Below, one piece after another: positions 31,082-40,780 of a DNA stretch of 64,000 bases. Numbering within the stretch: position 1 is the first letter of the stretch; each line of letters begins with the position of its first letter. The notes below the pieces were generated by a model. That model was given only the letters and a program-made list of their open reading frames with translations. It did not search any database and was not told where the DNA came from. Where the stretch lies: NCBI GenBank assembly GCA_041391125.1, contig JAWKON010000044.1, positions 1 through 64,000 on the forward strand, written 5' to 3'. The DNA comes from JACKBC01 sp041391125. Lineage in GTDB: Bacteria; Chloroflexota; Anaerolineae; Caldilineales; Caldilineaceae. Both the position numbers and the translations under genes were made by a program.

Positions 31082-32123
31082 CGGAATTTCCTTTTTTAAT
31101 GAGTTGGTTCATAAAGTACGTAAAATCGGCCAGCGTATCTGCGGTCACCGCTTGTCGCAGCAATAATCTGAGTTGTTCTAAATTGTCCAGCTTGGCAATC
31201 TGTTCTCTCAATTCTGGCATGATATCCTCAAAGCGCACGTTCAGAATGTCGATGACGCTTCCACGCGCATTTTGCAATGCGCCCTGTTCAACACCTTGTT
31301 CAATGCCCTGTTCAATGCCCTGTTCAATGCCCTGTTCAATGCCCTGTTCAATGCCTTCTTGTAACGCTAGCCGTTCAATACTGGTTATATACCGCATATG
31401 TTCAGCCTCCTCATACGCATAAATATCCACATGAAACTGTTCTTCCAACTCTTTGGGCAGCCGCATAATCCAGTCAATGAAACGAAACAATTCTAACACA
31501 TCCGCCCGCTTATAGCCCCGCTGATAGAGCGCTTTAATCAGCTCGATTTTCCAGCGCAAACGGTCCTGCGGATTGCGACGCGTCGCCTGTGTGCGCAGGT
31601 GCGCCATGACCACCACAGCAAACGGATTGTTATTGGCGTTTAATTCATCCCATTGCGGCTCATAATCTAGCAGCTTCACAGCCGGAAAAGTCAAGCGCAT
31701 GTCGCAACCCCAGCGGCCATAGCCGTATTCTTGGGGTTTCCAATCCGCCTGTTCATCCGCCAGCACAGCCAGGCTGATCACCTCCCTCTGGTAGCGATCA
31801 AATAGGCGATAGTTATACGAAAACATGCGTCGCTCAAAGTCCTGTTCCTTCTGACTTTGCACCTCAATGTGAATCAGCAACCAGTTCTCTTCGCCGTCAT
31901 GCAGCCACACCTTGACTAGCTTGTCGACAATGTGGCGCCCCGTTTCCGCCTCGCGCACAACCCGCTGAAGCTCTTTGTCCAGGAACTCAAAGCCGCGGCC
32001 CCAGTCAATATCGGCAAACGCTTCGGGGAAAAAGAAGGCCACGAACTCGGGAAAGTAACGGTCCAAAATGTCTTTCCACGGGCTGTCGTAATCGTCAGAT
32101 TGCTTAAACGTCAGGGAAAACAA
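31071..32123 (-). CDS. Rpn-family (PD-(D/E)XK-type) recombination-promoting nuclease/putative transposase
   Basis: Rpn proteins are small-genome-element nucleases of the PD-(D/E)XK fold, often with repeat-bearing C-termini. It is 350 residues. The nuclease core reads DSPWKDILDRYFPEFVAFFF, KVWLHDGEENWLLIHIEVQS and FSYNYRLFDRYQREVISLAV, with the catalytic E-V-Q-S in the IEVQS strand. Near 260-285 five IEQG and two further EQG repeats follow, from a 12-bp minisatellite (31289-31361). The start ATG overlaps the upstream DUF4058 gene by 20 nt. Such families are typical of Chloroflexota and cyanobacteria and often occur in many copies. Confidence 0.85.
   Translation of the reverse strand: MFSLTFKQSDDYDSPWKDILDRYFPEFVAFFFPEAFADIDWGRGFEFLDKELQRVVREAETGRHIVDKLVKVWLHDGEENWLLIHIEVQSQKEQDFERRMFSYNYRLFDRYQREVISLAVLADEQADWKPQEYGYGRWGCDMRLTFPAVKLLDYEPQWDELNANNNPFAVVVMAHLRTQATRRNPQDRLRWKIELIKALYQRGYKRADVLELFRFIDWIMRLPKELEEQFHVDIYAYEEAEHMRYITSIERLALQEGIEQGIEQGIEQGIEQGIEQGVEQGALQNARGSVIDILNVRFEDIMPELREQIAKLDNLEQLRLLLRQAVTADTLADFTYFMNQLIKKGNSDVD
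31289..31361 (-). repeat. 12-bp tandem repeat inside the Rpn gene
   Basis: About six direct units of a 12-bp sequence (CCTGTTCAATGC on the plus strand) encode the E-Q-G-I repeats. The number of units is likely to vary by slippage without breaking the frame. Confidence 0.85.
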
Positions 32124-32868
32124 GGCTCTTCATCCATTGTGCATCCGCATCGGAAAGAGGCGGGACCGCCGGCAATGCATAATCCAGCCGCAGATCAAAA
32201 CGGGCGCGGCTGTAAAGCTCGTGCAGCACCGTGTTGACGTCCACCAACGGCTCGGGTTCGTGGGGCTGCAACGGCAGCGGAAATTGGGGGATCGGCTGGC
32301 GCAGGCTAAAGGCATACAGCTGCGCCTTGGGTCGCTGATGGCCGCGGCTGATCAAGATGCGGTAATCACTGTCAATGGTGCGCTTGAATACGGGCATGGG
32401 CTCACCATCGCGCAACAGATCGATTTCCACCAAATTGGTACGCGTTGAAAGCACTTGACCCCGCTTTTGCAAATATTGCTCCCTGCCCTCTTTACTCACT
32501 TTGTTAGTGGGCGAGAGCACCTCTATCAGCGTGACCAGCTTGCCGCTCTTCACTTCATGGATCTCCAAATAATCTTCACCCAGTTCGTCCGTCATCGGCA
32601 CATCCACCATGATCACGCCATTATGCGCGGGCGCAGTGAGTGTCGCTACGGATGTCCGCTCGGTCACCACAGAAAGGTCGGGACGGCCAATAAATGCGAT
32701 ATCATCTGGCTTGAGAATATAGGCGCGCCGCTCTAGCGCTACGTAGTAGTCTGGCGCGACTCTTGGGGAAATTGCATCGGCCAATGCTGCAATCAACCTA
32801 TTATGGACGTCGGTCCACAAAGAGGGATGTTCAAGATAGGGGTCCATGCCCGGAAAAGGTGTTTTCAT
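32104..32868 (-). CDS. DUF4058 family protein
   Basis: A 254-residue protein of unknown biochemical role, common in Chloroflexota and cyanobacteria. The start at 32868 gives MKTPFPGMDPYLEHPSLWTD, the family hallmark. A longer frame to 32904 lacks support. Further family features: NRLIAALADAISPRVAPDYY, DEYLEIHEVKSGKLVTLIEV (close form DYLEIHEV), LSPTNKVSKEGREQYLQKR and NLVEIDLLRDGEPMP. The LVTLIEVLSPTNK and NLVEIDLLR strands resemble a PD-(D/E)XK-like core. It overlaps the Rpn nuclease gene by 20 nt, a tandem that suggests a shared transcript. Confidence 0.88.
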   Translation of the reverse strand: MKTPFPGMDPYLEHPSLWTDVHNRLIAALADAISPRVAPDYYVALERRAYILKPDDIAFIGRPDLSVVTERTSVATLTAPAHNGVIMVDVPMTDELGEDYLEIHEVKSGKLVTLIEVLSPTNKVSKEGREQYLQKRGQVLSTRTNLVEIDLLRDGEPMPVFKRTIDSDYRILISRGHQRPKAQLYAFSLRQPIPQFPLPLQPHEPEPLVDVNTVLHELYSRARFDLRLDYALPAVPPLSDADAQWMKSLVFPDV

Positions 32869-32915
32869 GGTCAAATTGTACTCGCTTTCGCCCGCCGCTG
32901 TCAATCTGATTTCGA

Positions 32916-34263
32916 TTATGCAAACGAGCCGTGTTTACCCAATATAGCATCCGCCATGCGCGCTGCTCGACTCACTGCCCGCACATCATGCACGCGCAAA
33001 ATAGCGGCGCCGCGCGCAATGGCCATGATGCAAGTCGCAATGGTTCCCTCGACTCGCTCGGTGGCTTCCAGCCCCCCCAGTACTTTGCCAATAAAGCTTT
33101 TGCGCGAGGGGCCAAAGAGGATTGGCAACCCCGCCACATCCAATCGATCCAGTTCGCGAATCAACTGTAAATGCTGATCGACCGTCTTGCCAAAGCCAAT
33201 GCCCGGATCGGCGATCAGATTCCAGCGCGCCACGCCATGCGCCTGCGCCACGCCGATGCCTTGCTTCAACTCGGCGCTGATTTCGCCCAGCAGATCCGCG
33301 TATTCATAGGGCGGCGGCTGTGCGGCCAGGCGGCTTTCATAACCCGATGCCGAGCGCGCGCGATTATGCATAACCACCAGCGGCACGCCCGCCTGGGCCG
33401 CCACAGCGGCCGCGCTCATCAAAGCGCAGCCCCCACACGTCGTTGATCGCGGCGCCGGCGCTGATTGCCTCCTCCGCCACCGCGGCCCGAAACGTATCCA
33501 CCGAAATAGGCAGGTTCACCTGATCGTGAATGGCGGCAATGACCGGCAGCACGCGGTCCATTTCTTCGTCAACGGAAACCAGTTCATGACCCGGCCGTGT
33601 GGATAGGCCGCCAATATCCAAACAGTGCGCACCATCGGCCGCCATCTGCTCCGCCTGCGCCACCGCCCGCATAACGGCATCCACGCCCGGTTGCCCCAAG
33701 CCATCACCCGAGAATGAATCGGGCGTCACGTTGATGATGCCCATAATGCAGGTAGGGCCGTCCCAGCGCCACACCCCTTGGCCAAAGGGCATAACGCGTG
33801 GCAACGGCGGCGCGCCCAACTGCGCATTCATCTCGCCCACGGAGCGCCCCGTTACCGGATGCTTCACTGCTGATGCAATGTCGCACAGCGGCTGCAACAC
33901 AAAATCACGCTCGGCCATCCGCGCGTGTGGAATCGTCAAGGGCGGCGTATCCACGTGCAGATCATCAAAGAAGAGGATATCCAAATCAATCGAGCGCGGG
34001 CCATAGCGCACGGTCTTTTCTCTGCCCAACTTCGTCTCAATCTGTTTGAGCGCTGCCAACAGCTCCGATGGCCCTAAGCCCGTTTCCAATTCGCAGACCG
34101 CATTGAGAAACTCCGGCTGATCCACAACATAGGCCGGCGGCGTCTCATACAAAAACGATGTATCCCGCACCTGCCCAATCTCACCAAGCGCCCTCAAAGC
34201 GTCGTGAATATTTCCCGCCCGGTCACCCAGGTTGCTGCCTAACGCAATGTATGTTGTGTGCAT
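32916..34263 (-). CDS. folKP: Fused HPPK-DHPS of folate synthesis (FolK-FolP), one frameshift
   Basis: A two-domain cytoplasmic enzyme. The first part (HPPK, 6-hydroxymethyl-dihydropterin pyrophosphokinase) reads TTYIALGSNLGDRAGNIHDA, FLYETPPAYVVDQPEFLNAV and YGPRSIDLDILFFDD. The second (dihydropteroate synthase) reads GIINVTPDSFSGDG, DIGGLSTRPG, INDVWGL, LVVMHNRARS, DPGIGFGKTVDQHLQLIREL and FGPSRKSFIGKVLGG. The start is ATG 34263; the longer frame to 34320 is encoded by a palindromic repeat. The frame breaks once near 33425, in the AINDVWGL to MSAAAVAAQAG junction. One indel in an otherwise perfect gene suggests sequence error. Fusion of FolK to FolP is uncommon in bacteria but known. Confidence 0.88.
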
Positions 34264-34275
34264 ACTTTCTTTTCC

Positions 34276-34357
34276 TGACAAGATGACAAGATGACCGGTG
34301 ACTTCGACAGGCTCAGTCACCGGTCATCTTGTCATCCTGTCACCCTGTCATCTTATC
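34276..34357. repeat. Word-built palindrome around a REP-like core
   Basis: Outer arms TGACAAGATGACAAGATGAC (34276 on) and GTCATCTTGTCATCCTGTCA (right side, ending near 34357). At the centre GGTGACTTCGACAGG... closes on ...GCTCAGTCACC. The TTCGACAGGCTCAGT core resembles REP sequences known from several bacterial groups. It fills the folKP-ABC transporter gap. Confidence 0.8.
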
Positions 34358-34361
34358 CTCC

Positions 34362-36173
34362 CTAAACCGGATACGCCGTGCGCGGCAACACCTGATGCTG
34401 ATGCAGCCGGGCGTAGAAACCACCCTGATTGAGCAGCGATTCGTGGTTGCCGTCCTCCACAATTTGGCCGCGCTCCATGACCAGAATGCGGTCGGCGCGG
34501 CGCACCGTGCTCAGCCGGTGCGCGATGACCAGGCTGGTGCGCGTGCGCAAAATGCGCTCCAGCGCTTCCTGGATGTAGGCTTCGGTGGCGGTGTCGATGC
34601 TGCTGGTGGCCTCGTCCAGCACCAGCACGGCGTCGGGGTTGAGCGCCAGCGCACGGGCCAGCGAAAGCAACTGCCGCTGCCCCTGCGACAGATTGGCGCC
34701 GCCCGGCAGCACCTCAAAATCATAACCGCCGGGCAGCTCCTCAATAAAGCGCGCCGCATTGGAAAACTCGGCCGCCTGCTGCACAATTTCGTCGCTCACG
34801 TCGTCGCGATAGAGCCGGATGTTGTGGCGGATGGTGCCGGCCAGGCAGACCGGATCCTGCGGCACCACAGCCACGGCCCGCCGCAGATCGTCCAGGCTGA
34901 GCTGGCGCAGATCAATGCCGTCCAGCAGCACCTGGCCCTGCTGCGGATCGTAGTAGCGCGCCAGCAGGCTGACCAGGCTGGACTTGCCCGCCCCCGTGGC
35001 GCCCACAATGGCCACCGACTGGCCAGCCGGAATGCGCAGATCGATGCCGCGCAACACCGGACCATCGCCGCCATAGGCAAAATGGACGTCGCGAAACTCA
35101 ATGGCGCCTTCTGCATTTTCCAGTCGCGTGGGCGACGGTGGGCTTTGCACTTTGGCCGTCGTGTTCAACATGCGGTGGATGCGCTCGGCCGCGCCCAGCG
35201 CAATTTGCACCGTATTATATTCCTGCGACAGACGCAGCACCGGCTGAAAGGCCCGGTCCGCATATTGGACAAAGGCAATCAGCGTGCCCAGCGTGGCCCA
35301 ACCGGCCAGCACGCCGGCGCCGCCGCCATAGAGCAGCAACCCCAGCCCCACCGCCGCCAATATTTCCTGGGCCGCCAAAAAGAGCGCGCTCTCGCGCCGC
35401 AACACAATCAGCGCCTCGCGATACCTGCCGTTGAAAATGTCAAATTCCTGAAAACTTTCGGCCTGGCGACCAAAGAGCTGCACCACCGTCATGCCGTGCA
35501 GATGTTCGTTGAGAAAGGCGCTAATGCGCGCCATAGCCGAGCGTTCGCCCACCGACGATTCGCGGATGCGGCGGCGGAAGTAACGCGTAATAAAGGCCAG
35601 CAGCGGAATCACCGCCAGCGCCAGCAGCGCCAGTTGCCAGTTGATGCTCACCATCACCACCACAATCACGATGAAAGTAACGCTCTCCACCAAAACCACC
35701 ACGCTGCTGCTGGACATGACGGCGCTGAGCTGGTCGATGTCGCTGCTCAGGCGCGCCACCAGTTCGCCGGTGGGCGTACTGGAGAGAAAGGCATAATCCA
35801 AATGCAAAATGTGGTCCAGCAATTTGGTGCGCAGATCGGCTAGGGCGCGCTGCCCAGCCTGCTGCAAAAACCAGGTGTAGGCAAAGGTAAAGGCAAAGAG
35901 CAGCAGCGCGGTCACGCCATAGAGAATGGCAATGCCCCACAGCCCGCCGGTTTCGCCCCGCGCAATGGGGCCATCGATGGCGCGCTGCAATAAATAGGGC
36001 GGCACGGCATTGAGCCCGGCCACGCCCACCATGAGCACCAGCGCCACAACCAGCGGTCGCCAATAGGGACGTATCGACAGCGCCAAAAGTTGGAGTAGCG
36101 CAGTGTCCTGGCTGGAGCGGTCCTCCTGCCCTTTGTCTGCCGTTTTGGTCTTTTGTTTAGGCGTCATCGTCAA
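34362..36173 (-). CDS. ABC transporter, fused permease/ATPase, subunit A
   Basis: A 603-residue half-transporter of the exporter (type IV) class. About six membrane helices occupy residues 30-310. The ATPase domain spans about 360-595, with Walker A VGATGAGKSSLVSLLARYYD, Q-loop AVVPQDPVCLAG, a non-canonical signature NLSQGQRQLLSLARAL, Walker B AVLVLDEATSSID and H-loop VIAHRLSTVRRAD. Its start overlaps the end of the second subunit gene by 17 nt, so the two very likely form a heterodimer. The substrate could be a drug, lipid or peptide; this cannot be told from sequence. Confidence 0.92.
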   Translation of the reverse strand: MTMTPKQKTKTADKGQEDRSSQDTALLQLLALSIRPYWRPLVVALVLMVGVAGLNAVPPYLLQRAIDGPIARGETGGLWGIAILYGVTALLLFAFTFAYTWFLQQAGQRALADLRTKLLDHILHLDYAFLSSTPTGELVARLSSDIDQLSAVMSSSSVVVLVESVTFIVIVVVMVSINWQLALLALAVIPLLAFITRYFRRRIRESSVGERSAMARISAFLNEHLHGMTVVQLFGRQAESFQEFDIFNGRYREALIVLRRESALFLAAQEILAAVGLGLLLYGGGAGVLAGWATLGTLIAFVQYADRAFQPVLRLSQEYNTVQIALGAAERIHRMLNTTAKVQSPPSPTRLENAEGAIEFRDVHFAYGGDGPVLRGIDLRIPAGQSVAIVGATGAGKSSLVSLLARYYDPQQGQVLLDGIDLRQLSLDDLRRAVAVVPQDPVCLAGTIRHNIRLYRDDVSDEIVQQAAEFSNAARFIEELPGGYDFEVLPGGANLSQGQRQLLSLARALALNPDAVLVLDEATSSIDTATEAYIQEALERILRTRTSLVIAHRLSTVRRADRILVMERGQIVEDGNHESLLNQGGFYARLHQHQVLPRTAYPV

Positions 36174-37920
36174 TCACCTCCTGAGCCTGCTCTTCCTCGC
36201 GGTTAAACATTTCGGCATAGCGACCGTTGAGCGCCAGCAGTTCAGCATGGTTGCCGCGCTCGACAATTTCGCCGTGATCCAGCACAATGATCTGGTCGGC
36301 CTGCTGCACGGCGGCCATGCGTTGGCTCACAATAATACAGGTGCGCCGCTCGTGATCGCCCTGCAACTCGGCAATGATTTCGGCCGAGGTTTGCGTGTCC
36401 ACGCTGGCCAGCGCATCGTCCAGCAGCAGCACTTTGGGGTCGCGCACCAGCGCCCGCGCAATGGCGGTGCGCTGCCGCTGCCCGCCCGAAAGCGATGTGC
36501 CGCGCTCGCCCACCATGCTCTCCAGACCGTGGGGCAACTGGGGCAGATCTTTGGCCAGCCGCGCTTGCTCAATGGCCCGTTCGATCTGCGGCTGCGGCGT
36601 CTCCGGCACGCCCAGCGCAATGTTATCGCGCAGGGGCATACTAAAGAGCAGCGTCTCCTGCGGCACGTAAACCACCGTGCGTCGCAAAGTCTCGAGCTGC
36701 ACATTGCGCAGGTCATGATTATCGATGGTGACTTGGCCCTCATCGGGGTCGTGAATGCGGCCCAGCAGGCTGATCAACATGCTTTTGCCGGCGCCGGTCG
36801 GTCCCACAATGCCCACGGTTTCGCCGGGCGGTATCTCCAGATCAATATTGCGCAACACCCAGCGCTGCTGATCCGCCGACCAGACCCCCACATCTTCAAA
36901 GCGAATGTGGCCATGCAGTTTGGGTCGATGGCCGCATCGGCGTCGCTAATTTTGGGCCAGCGATGCAACACTTCGCCAATGCGTCCGGCAGCGGCACTGC
37001 CTTGCTGCAAACGTTCGAACGCGCCCGTAATCTGCTGCGCGCCATTGTTGAGCAGCCCCAGATAGACGATAAATTGCACATACTCGCCCAGCGTCAGCCG
37101 GTTGCCAATGATCATCATGCCGCCCACCAGCACAATAACGGTGGAGGCCACCCGCACCATCAAGCTGGGGATGGGCGAAATGGTTGCTGGAGAGCAGCAC
37201 AAAATGCAGCGTTCGCTCCACATAGCGCTGGTTGGTTTGGTGAAAGGCGGCCACAGTGGCGTCTTCCTGAGCATAGGCCAGCAACATGCGGCTGGCGTTG
37301 AGATGCTCCTGCACAAAGGCGGAAATTTTGGCCATCTCCTGCTGCACGCGCGTAAACGCCCTCCAGCACGCGGCCCAGCCGCAGTTGCAGCCCGGATGCT
37401 GATCACCAGCATCACCACTACTTGTGCCGGCCAGCGCCGGGCTGGTGCGCTTCATCAAGCCGCTGCCGATGAAGAGCAAAAAAAGCGCATGGATCGACAT
37501 CTGAAAGCCGGCGCTGTAAAAAACGCCAGATGTAAATAAAGTCCGACGTGGCGCGAGAGCAGATCACTGGTGCCGTAGCGCTGGCGCGTTCTCATCAAAA
37601 GAGCAGCAGCCGCTGGAAGAGATCCCGGCTCATACTGGTGGCCCGCTTTAATGGACTGGTGATACGTATAGGTTACAGCGGCAGTGATCGCCACCACCAG
37701 CGACAGCCCGAATCAGCCCAACGGCATAGATGCCCAGCATCGCTAATTGCATTACCGTTGGTAAGCGCATCCACGCCCCAGCCCAGCAGCGTGGGGCTAA
37801 ACGCGCTGGCCTCGGCTGATCAGCGCAAAGCGTACCCAACAGCAACATCCTGCGATAGGCGCGCATATAGGGAAGCAAAACTGGGAACCTTGATGCCGCA
37901 TGGAATTCCTCGAATTTAGA
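36157..37920 (-). pseudogene. ABC transporter, fused permease/ATPase, subunit B (frameshifted 5' half)
   Basis: The ATPase domain is intact: Walker A GIVGPTGAGKSMLISLLGRI, Q-loop VYVPQETLLFSM, canonical signature SLSGGQRQRTAIARAL, and Walker B region VLLLDDALASVDTQ, where Asp replaces the catalytic Glu. Heterodimeric exporters often have one such degenerate site. The membrane half is spread over three frames with about eight indels: FPYMRAYRRMLLLGTL, QEMAKISAFVQEHLNASRML, AYAQEDATVAAFHQTNQRYV, MIIGNRLTLGEYVQFIVYLG and LLNNGAQQITGAFERLQQGS. The gene probably starts near 37910. Clean and broken halves of one gene side by side point to uneven sequence quality. Confidence 0.78.
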
Positions 37921-38020
37921 CGGTGGTTACCGCCAACAAAAAATAGAACCCAGGGCAGCTCTGGGTTTGGGAACGTCTCTAATTGTCGCGCCATCGCGAT
38001 GATTTGTCCAGAGCAAAATG

Positions 38021-38220
38021 GGTTGGTAACCGGTCAAGTAACATGTCGCGTAGCAAGCATCTTTTTGTGTAAGGCAGTTTTCCAAACCGCCATGATACGG
38101 GAGGCGAGGACGCTTCACTCGTCAACGAGAAACGGCGGGTAACGATATTCGCCCTACAAGACACGAAGCTTGCCATCCATCCTTAACCTGAACCAGTTCA
38201 CGCACCACGCACCACGCTCC
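38021..38220. repeat. Repeat element A (inverted relative to element B)
   Basis: On the minus strand it carries GCGTGGTGCGTGGTGCGTGA, then ACTGGTTCAGG, then ACCCGCCG, GACGAGTG, ATGGCGGTTTGGAAAAC and a terminal ACCGGTTACC. The same order of blocks appears on the plus strand at 39260-39471. The gap 37921-38261 has no gene. Confidence 0.7.
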
Positions 38221-38261
38221 AAATTTCCACCATATAACACCCAATTCACACGGAGACCACC

Positions 38262-39258
38262 ATGCCACGCATCCCACTGGCCGACATGCAGCTTCATTTA
38301 ACCGCGTTTTGCAGCGCGAAGGTTTCAATCCCGGCGCCGCCGAGCGTTGCGCCCAGATTTTTGCCGAGAACAGTTTGGTCGGCGTGGCGTCACACGGGCT
38401 GAATCGCTTTCCGGGCTTTGTGGAATTTGTGCGGCGCGGGCTGGTGAAACCGGGCGCCAAGCCGACGCTGGAACAGAGCATGGGCGCCTGGGAGCAGTGG
38501 AACGGCAACCTGGGTCCCGGCCCGCTCAACGCGTACGCCGCCACCGAGCGTGCGATGGCGGCGTCAGCATGGTGTGGGCTGCGTGGGGCTGCGCAACACC
38601 AACCACTGGATGCGCGGCGGCTACTTTGGCTGGATGGCGGCCGAGGCTGGCTTTGCGTTGATTAGCTGGACCAACACCAAGCCCAACATGCCGCCGTGGG
38701 GCGCCATCGACAGCCACGTGGGCAACAATCCGCTGGTGCTGGCCGTCCCCAAACCCAATGGCCCCGTGGTGCTGGATATGGCCATGAGCCAATACTCCAT
38801 GGGCCGCATGGAAGGGGCGGCGCGGGGCCGGCGCAACGCTGCCGTTGCCCGGCGGTTTTGACAGCCAGGGCAACCTATCCACCGACCCCGGCGCCATTTT
38901 GGCCGCCGACCGGGCGCTCCCCATTGGCTATTGGAAGGGCTCGGGGCTGGCGCTGCTGCTGGATCTGGCAGCGGCGCTGCTGGCGGGCGGGCTGACCACC
39001 CATGAAATCGGTCAACAGGAGACCGAGTATGGCGTGTCGCAAGTCTTTATTGCGTTTGACGTGACGCGGGCGGGCGGTGCGGCGCTGGTCCACCGGGCCG
39101 TGGAGGAGGCCATTGCCGATCTGCACGCGGCTATTCCGGTGGAGGAGGGGGATACCGTTCTTTATCCGGGCGAACGGGCGCTGCACACGCGAGCGGAAAA
39201 ATCTGGAGAAGGGGATTCCGGTGGAGCGGCGATTTGGCAGAGCGTATTGGAGATGTGA
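38262..39258 (+). pseudogene. Ldh2-family malate/L-lactate/ureidoglycolate-type dehydrogenase (frameshifted)
   Basis: This NAD(P)-dependent oxidoreductase family acts on 2-hydroxy acids. The start ATG 38262 follows CGGAGACC. Pieces join in order: MPRIPLADMQ, VLQREGFNPGAAERCAQIFA, NSLVGVASHGLNRFPGFVEF, GCVGLRNTNHWMRGGYFGWM, ISWTNTKPNMPPWG, VGNNPLVLAVPKPNGPVVLD, MAMSQYSMGRME, LPGGFDSQGNLSTDPGAILA, PIGYWKGSGLALLLDLAAAL and IWQSVLEM at the end. SHGLNRF and NTNHWMRGGYFGW are family hallmarks. Indels fall near 38310, 38565, 38830 and 39200. It is bounded on both sides by inverted repeat elements. The substrate is not assignable. Confidence 0.78.
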
Positions 39259-39259
39259 G

Positions 39260-39471
39260 GCGTGGTGCGTGGTGCGTGTACCGGTTGAGATTCTTGAGGG
39301 GCGGCGAGTTGCTATCTCGTAGGGAAGGTATCCTTACCCGCCGTCTCCTGTCGACGAGTGTGAAATATCTTCGTTTCGACGCGATGGCGGTTTGGAAAAC
39401 CACCCTACGTAAAGTTCCCTTGCCAGGCGACCAAATACTGGACCGGTTCACGCAATACGCAACACGCAATA
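39260..39471. repeat. Repeat element B, word-built quasi-palindrome
   Basis: The left arm is CGTGGTGCGTGGTGCGTGTA followed by CCGGTTGAGATTC. The right arm is GACCGGTTCACGC followed by AATACGCAACACGCAATAG. The core has TTACCCGCCG, TGTCGACGAGTG and GATGGCGGTTTGGAAAAC. The two arms use different but related words. Confidence 0.75.
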
Positions 39472-39509
39472 GAACTAATGAAGGCATATTGTGAAACCAA
39501 ACTCTGACT

Positions 39510-40775
39510 TTACCCGGCCTCCAATCCGCCCTCAATTTCCCGCTAATCTCGCTTTTGTTGGGCCGCCGCTCACGGCGCTTTGGCCTGGGCATGACGCTGC
39601 CAGATGGGCCGCTGGCCTTTGCGTCACAGCACGATCCGCTGCCCCTGAGTGAAACCGAGCAGACGCTGGTGCTGCTGGCGGCGGCGGGCAACAGCGGCTG
39701 GAATTATCTGATTCCGCGCCAGAATGCGACGCTGCCCGCCATTGCCAACTATCCAGCGGCGGCGGGGGGACGCACCTTCCCCACGGCGGCAGGCTGGCAC
39801 ACAACCGAGCTGTTTTACACCGACGACAGCGGCGTCTACTTTTTTCCCACGCGCGATGCGCCGGCGCTGGCTGAACCGGATCCCAACGGTGAATTGGATA
39901 TCGATGCACTGATCGCCGCCCATCGGACGCGCATCCGCAAACTGTCGGACCAGCGGCTGCAAATTGCTCCTGGCCACATGGACGCCCACAACACATGGTG
40001 CGCCAATGCGCCGGGCAGCACGCTGCTGATGCCGGTAGCCGATATGGCGCAGCACCTGATCGGCGTGCTCTGTTTTATGGTGCAGAATGGCGGCTGTATT
40101 TACGACAACGTGCATAACGAGCGCATTCCCGGATTGGAGCGCTTTGCCCATCTGGTCGATGTGGACAACCCGGCGCCGCTGAGCGAAATCGAGATGAACT
40201 GCCTGACCATGTGCATGGCCGAGCTTTCCATTGCGTGTCACAACGGCATGTTGATGCTGCAAGCCATCGGGCTGGGCGGCTGGCTGTATACGGGGCTAGA
40301 TGCGTTTGCGGTGCTAGGGGCAGGCGGGTCGGCATCCCCTGGCTTGGGCTTTCGCTATGATACGAATGCGCAATGGAACACGCCCAATCCCACCGGTCTG
40401 CCCGGCATATTTGAAGGTTTCTGCCCGCCCCATTTTGCCGATATGCAGGCGGCGGTGGACGCATTTGTGGCGCGCAAGTTTGGGCCGGGCGGCCCGCTCA
40501 ATGCCGCAACGCCCGGTCCGTGGCGCGATAATGCCAGCGTGCGCGGCAGCGCCATTGTCCACAATGAGGAGTTCATCGAATGTGTGGCGCTCATGGCGCA
40601 GCACATTTATGACCGCTTTGGCCGCTTCCCCGCCACCACGCCCACCATGTTTACGCGCATTTATCTGCAAGCCCAGCATTTGGACACCGATTTTTATGAT
40701 GCACATTTTGCGCCGGGCGCCTATTTGCAGACGCATGGGGCGCATATGCGGATGTGGCATGGGGAAGAAGAATAA
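39510..40775 (+). CDS. Conserved protein, possibly nitroreductase-like
   Basis: About 410-420 residues. The frame is open from GLQSALNFPLISLLLG upstream of the first ATG-type start (39555), so the real start is earlier. It is probably linked to the GTG at 39491 through an indel; 39510 is an approximate in-frame position. The N-terminal LLLGRRSRRFGLGM with LPDGPLAFASQHDPLPLSE resembles the RRSxRxF opening of nitroreductase-fold proteins. HNEEFIECVALMAQHIYDRF and QAQHLDTDFYDAHFAPGAYL occur near the end. The middle is rich in Ala, Gly, Asn and aromatic residues and lacks a clear flavin motif. Function is unknown; the fold call is weak. It lies between the Ldh2 gene and the convergent gap gene. 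Confidence 0.55.
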   Translation, partial: LPGLQSALNFPLISLLLGRRSRRFGLGMTLPDGPLAFASQHDPLPLSETEQTLVLLAAAGNSGWNYLIPRQNATLPAIANYPAAAGGRTFPTAAGWHTTELFYTDDSGVYFFPTRDAPALAEPDPNGELDIDALIAAHRTRIRKLSDQRLQIAPGHMDAHNTWCANAPGSTLLMPVADMAQHLIGVLCFMVQNGGCIYDNVHNERIPGLERFAHLVDVDNPAPLSEIEMNCLTMCMAELSIACHNGMLMLQAIGLGGWLYTGLDAFAVLGAGGSASPGLGFRYDTNAQWNTPNPTGLPGIFEGFCPPHFADMQAAVDAFVARKFGPGGPLNAATPGPWRDNASVRGSAIVHNEEFIECVALMAQHIYDRFGRFPATTPTMFTRIYLQAQHLDTDFYDAHFAPGAYLQTHGAHMRMWHGEEE

Positions 40776-40780
40776 ATCCC

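Noticed and set aside
34264..34320. N-terminal extension of FolK-FolP
   Set aside because: It is encoded by palindromic repeat words; the MHTTYIALGSNLG start at 34263 matches the family.
34295..34322. Central GGTGACTTCGACAGG palindrome as a new element by itself
   Set aside because: TTCGACAGGCTCAG-type REP sequences are already known from many bacteria; only its embedding between TGACAAGATG arms is notable.
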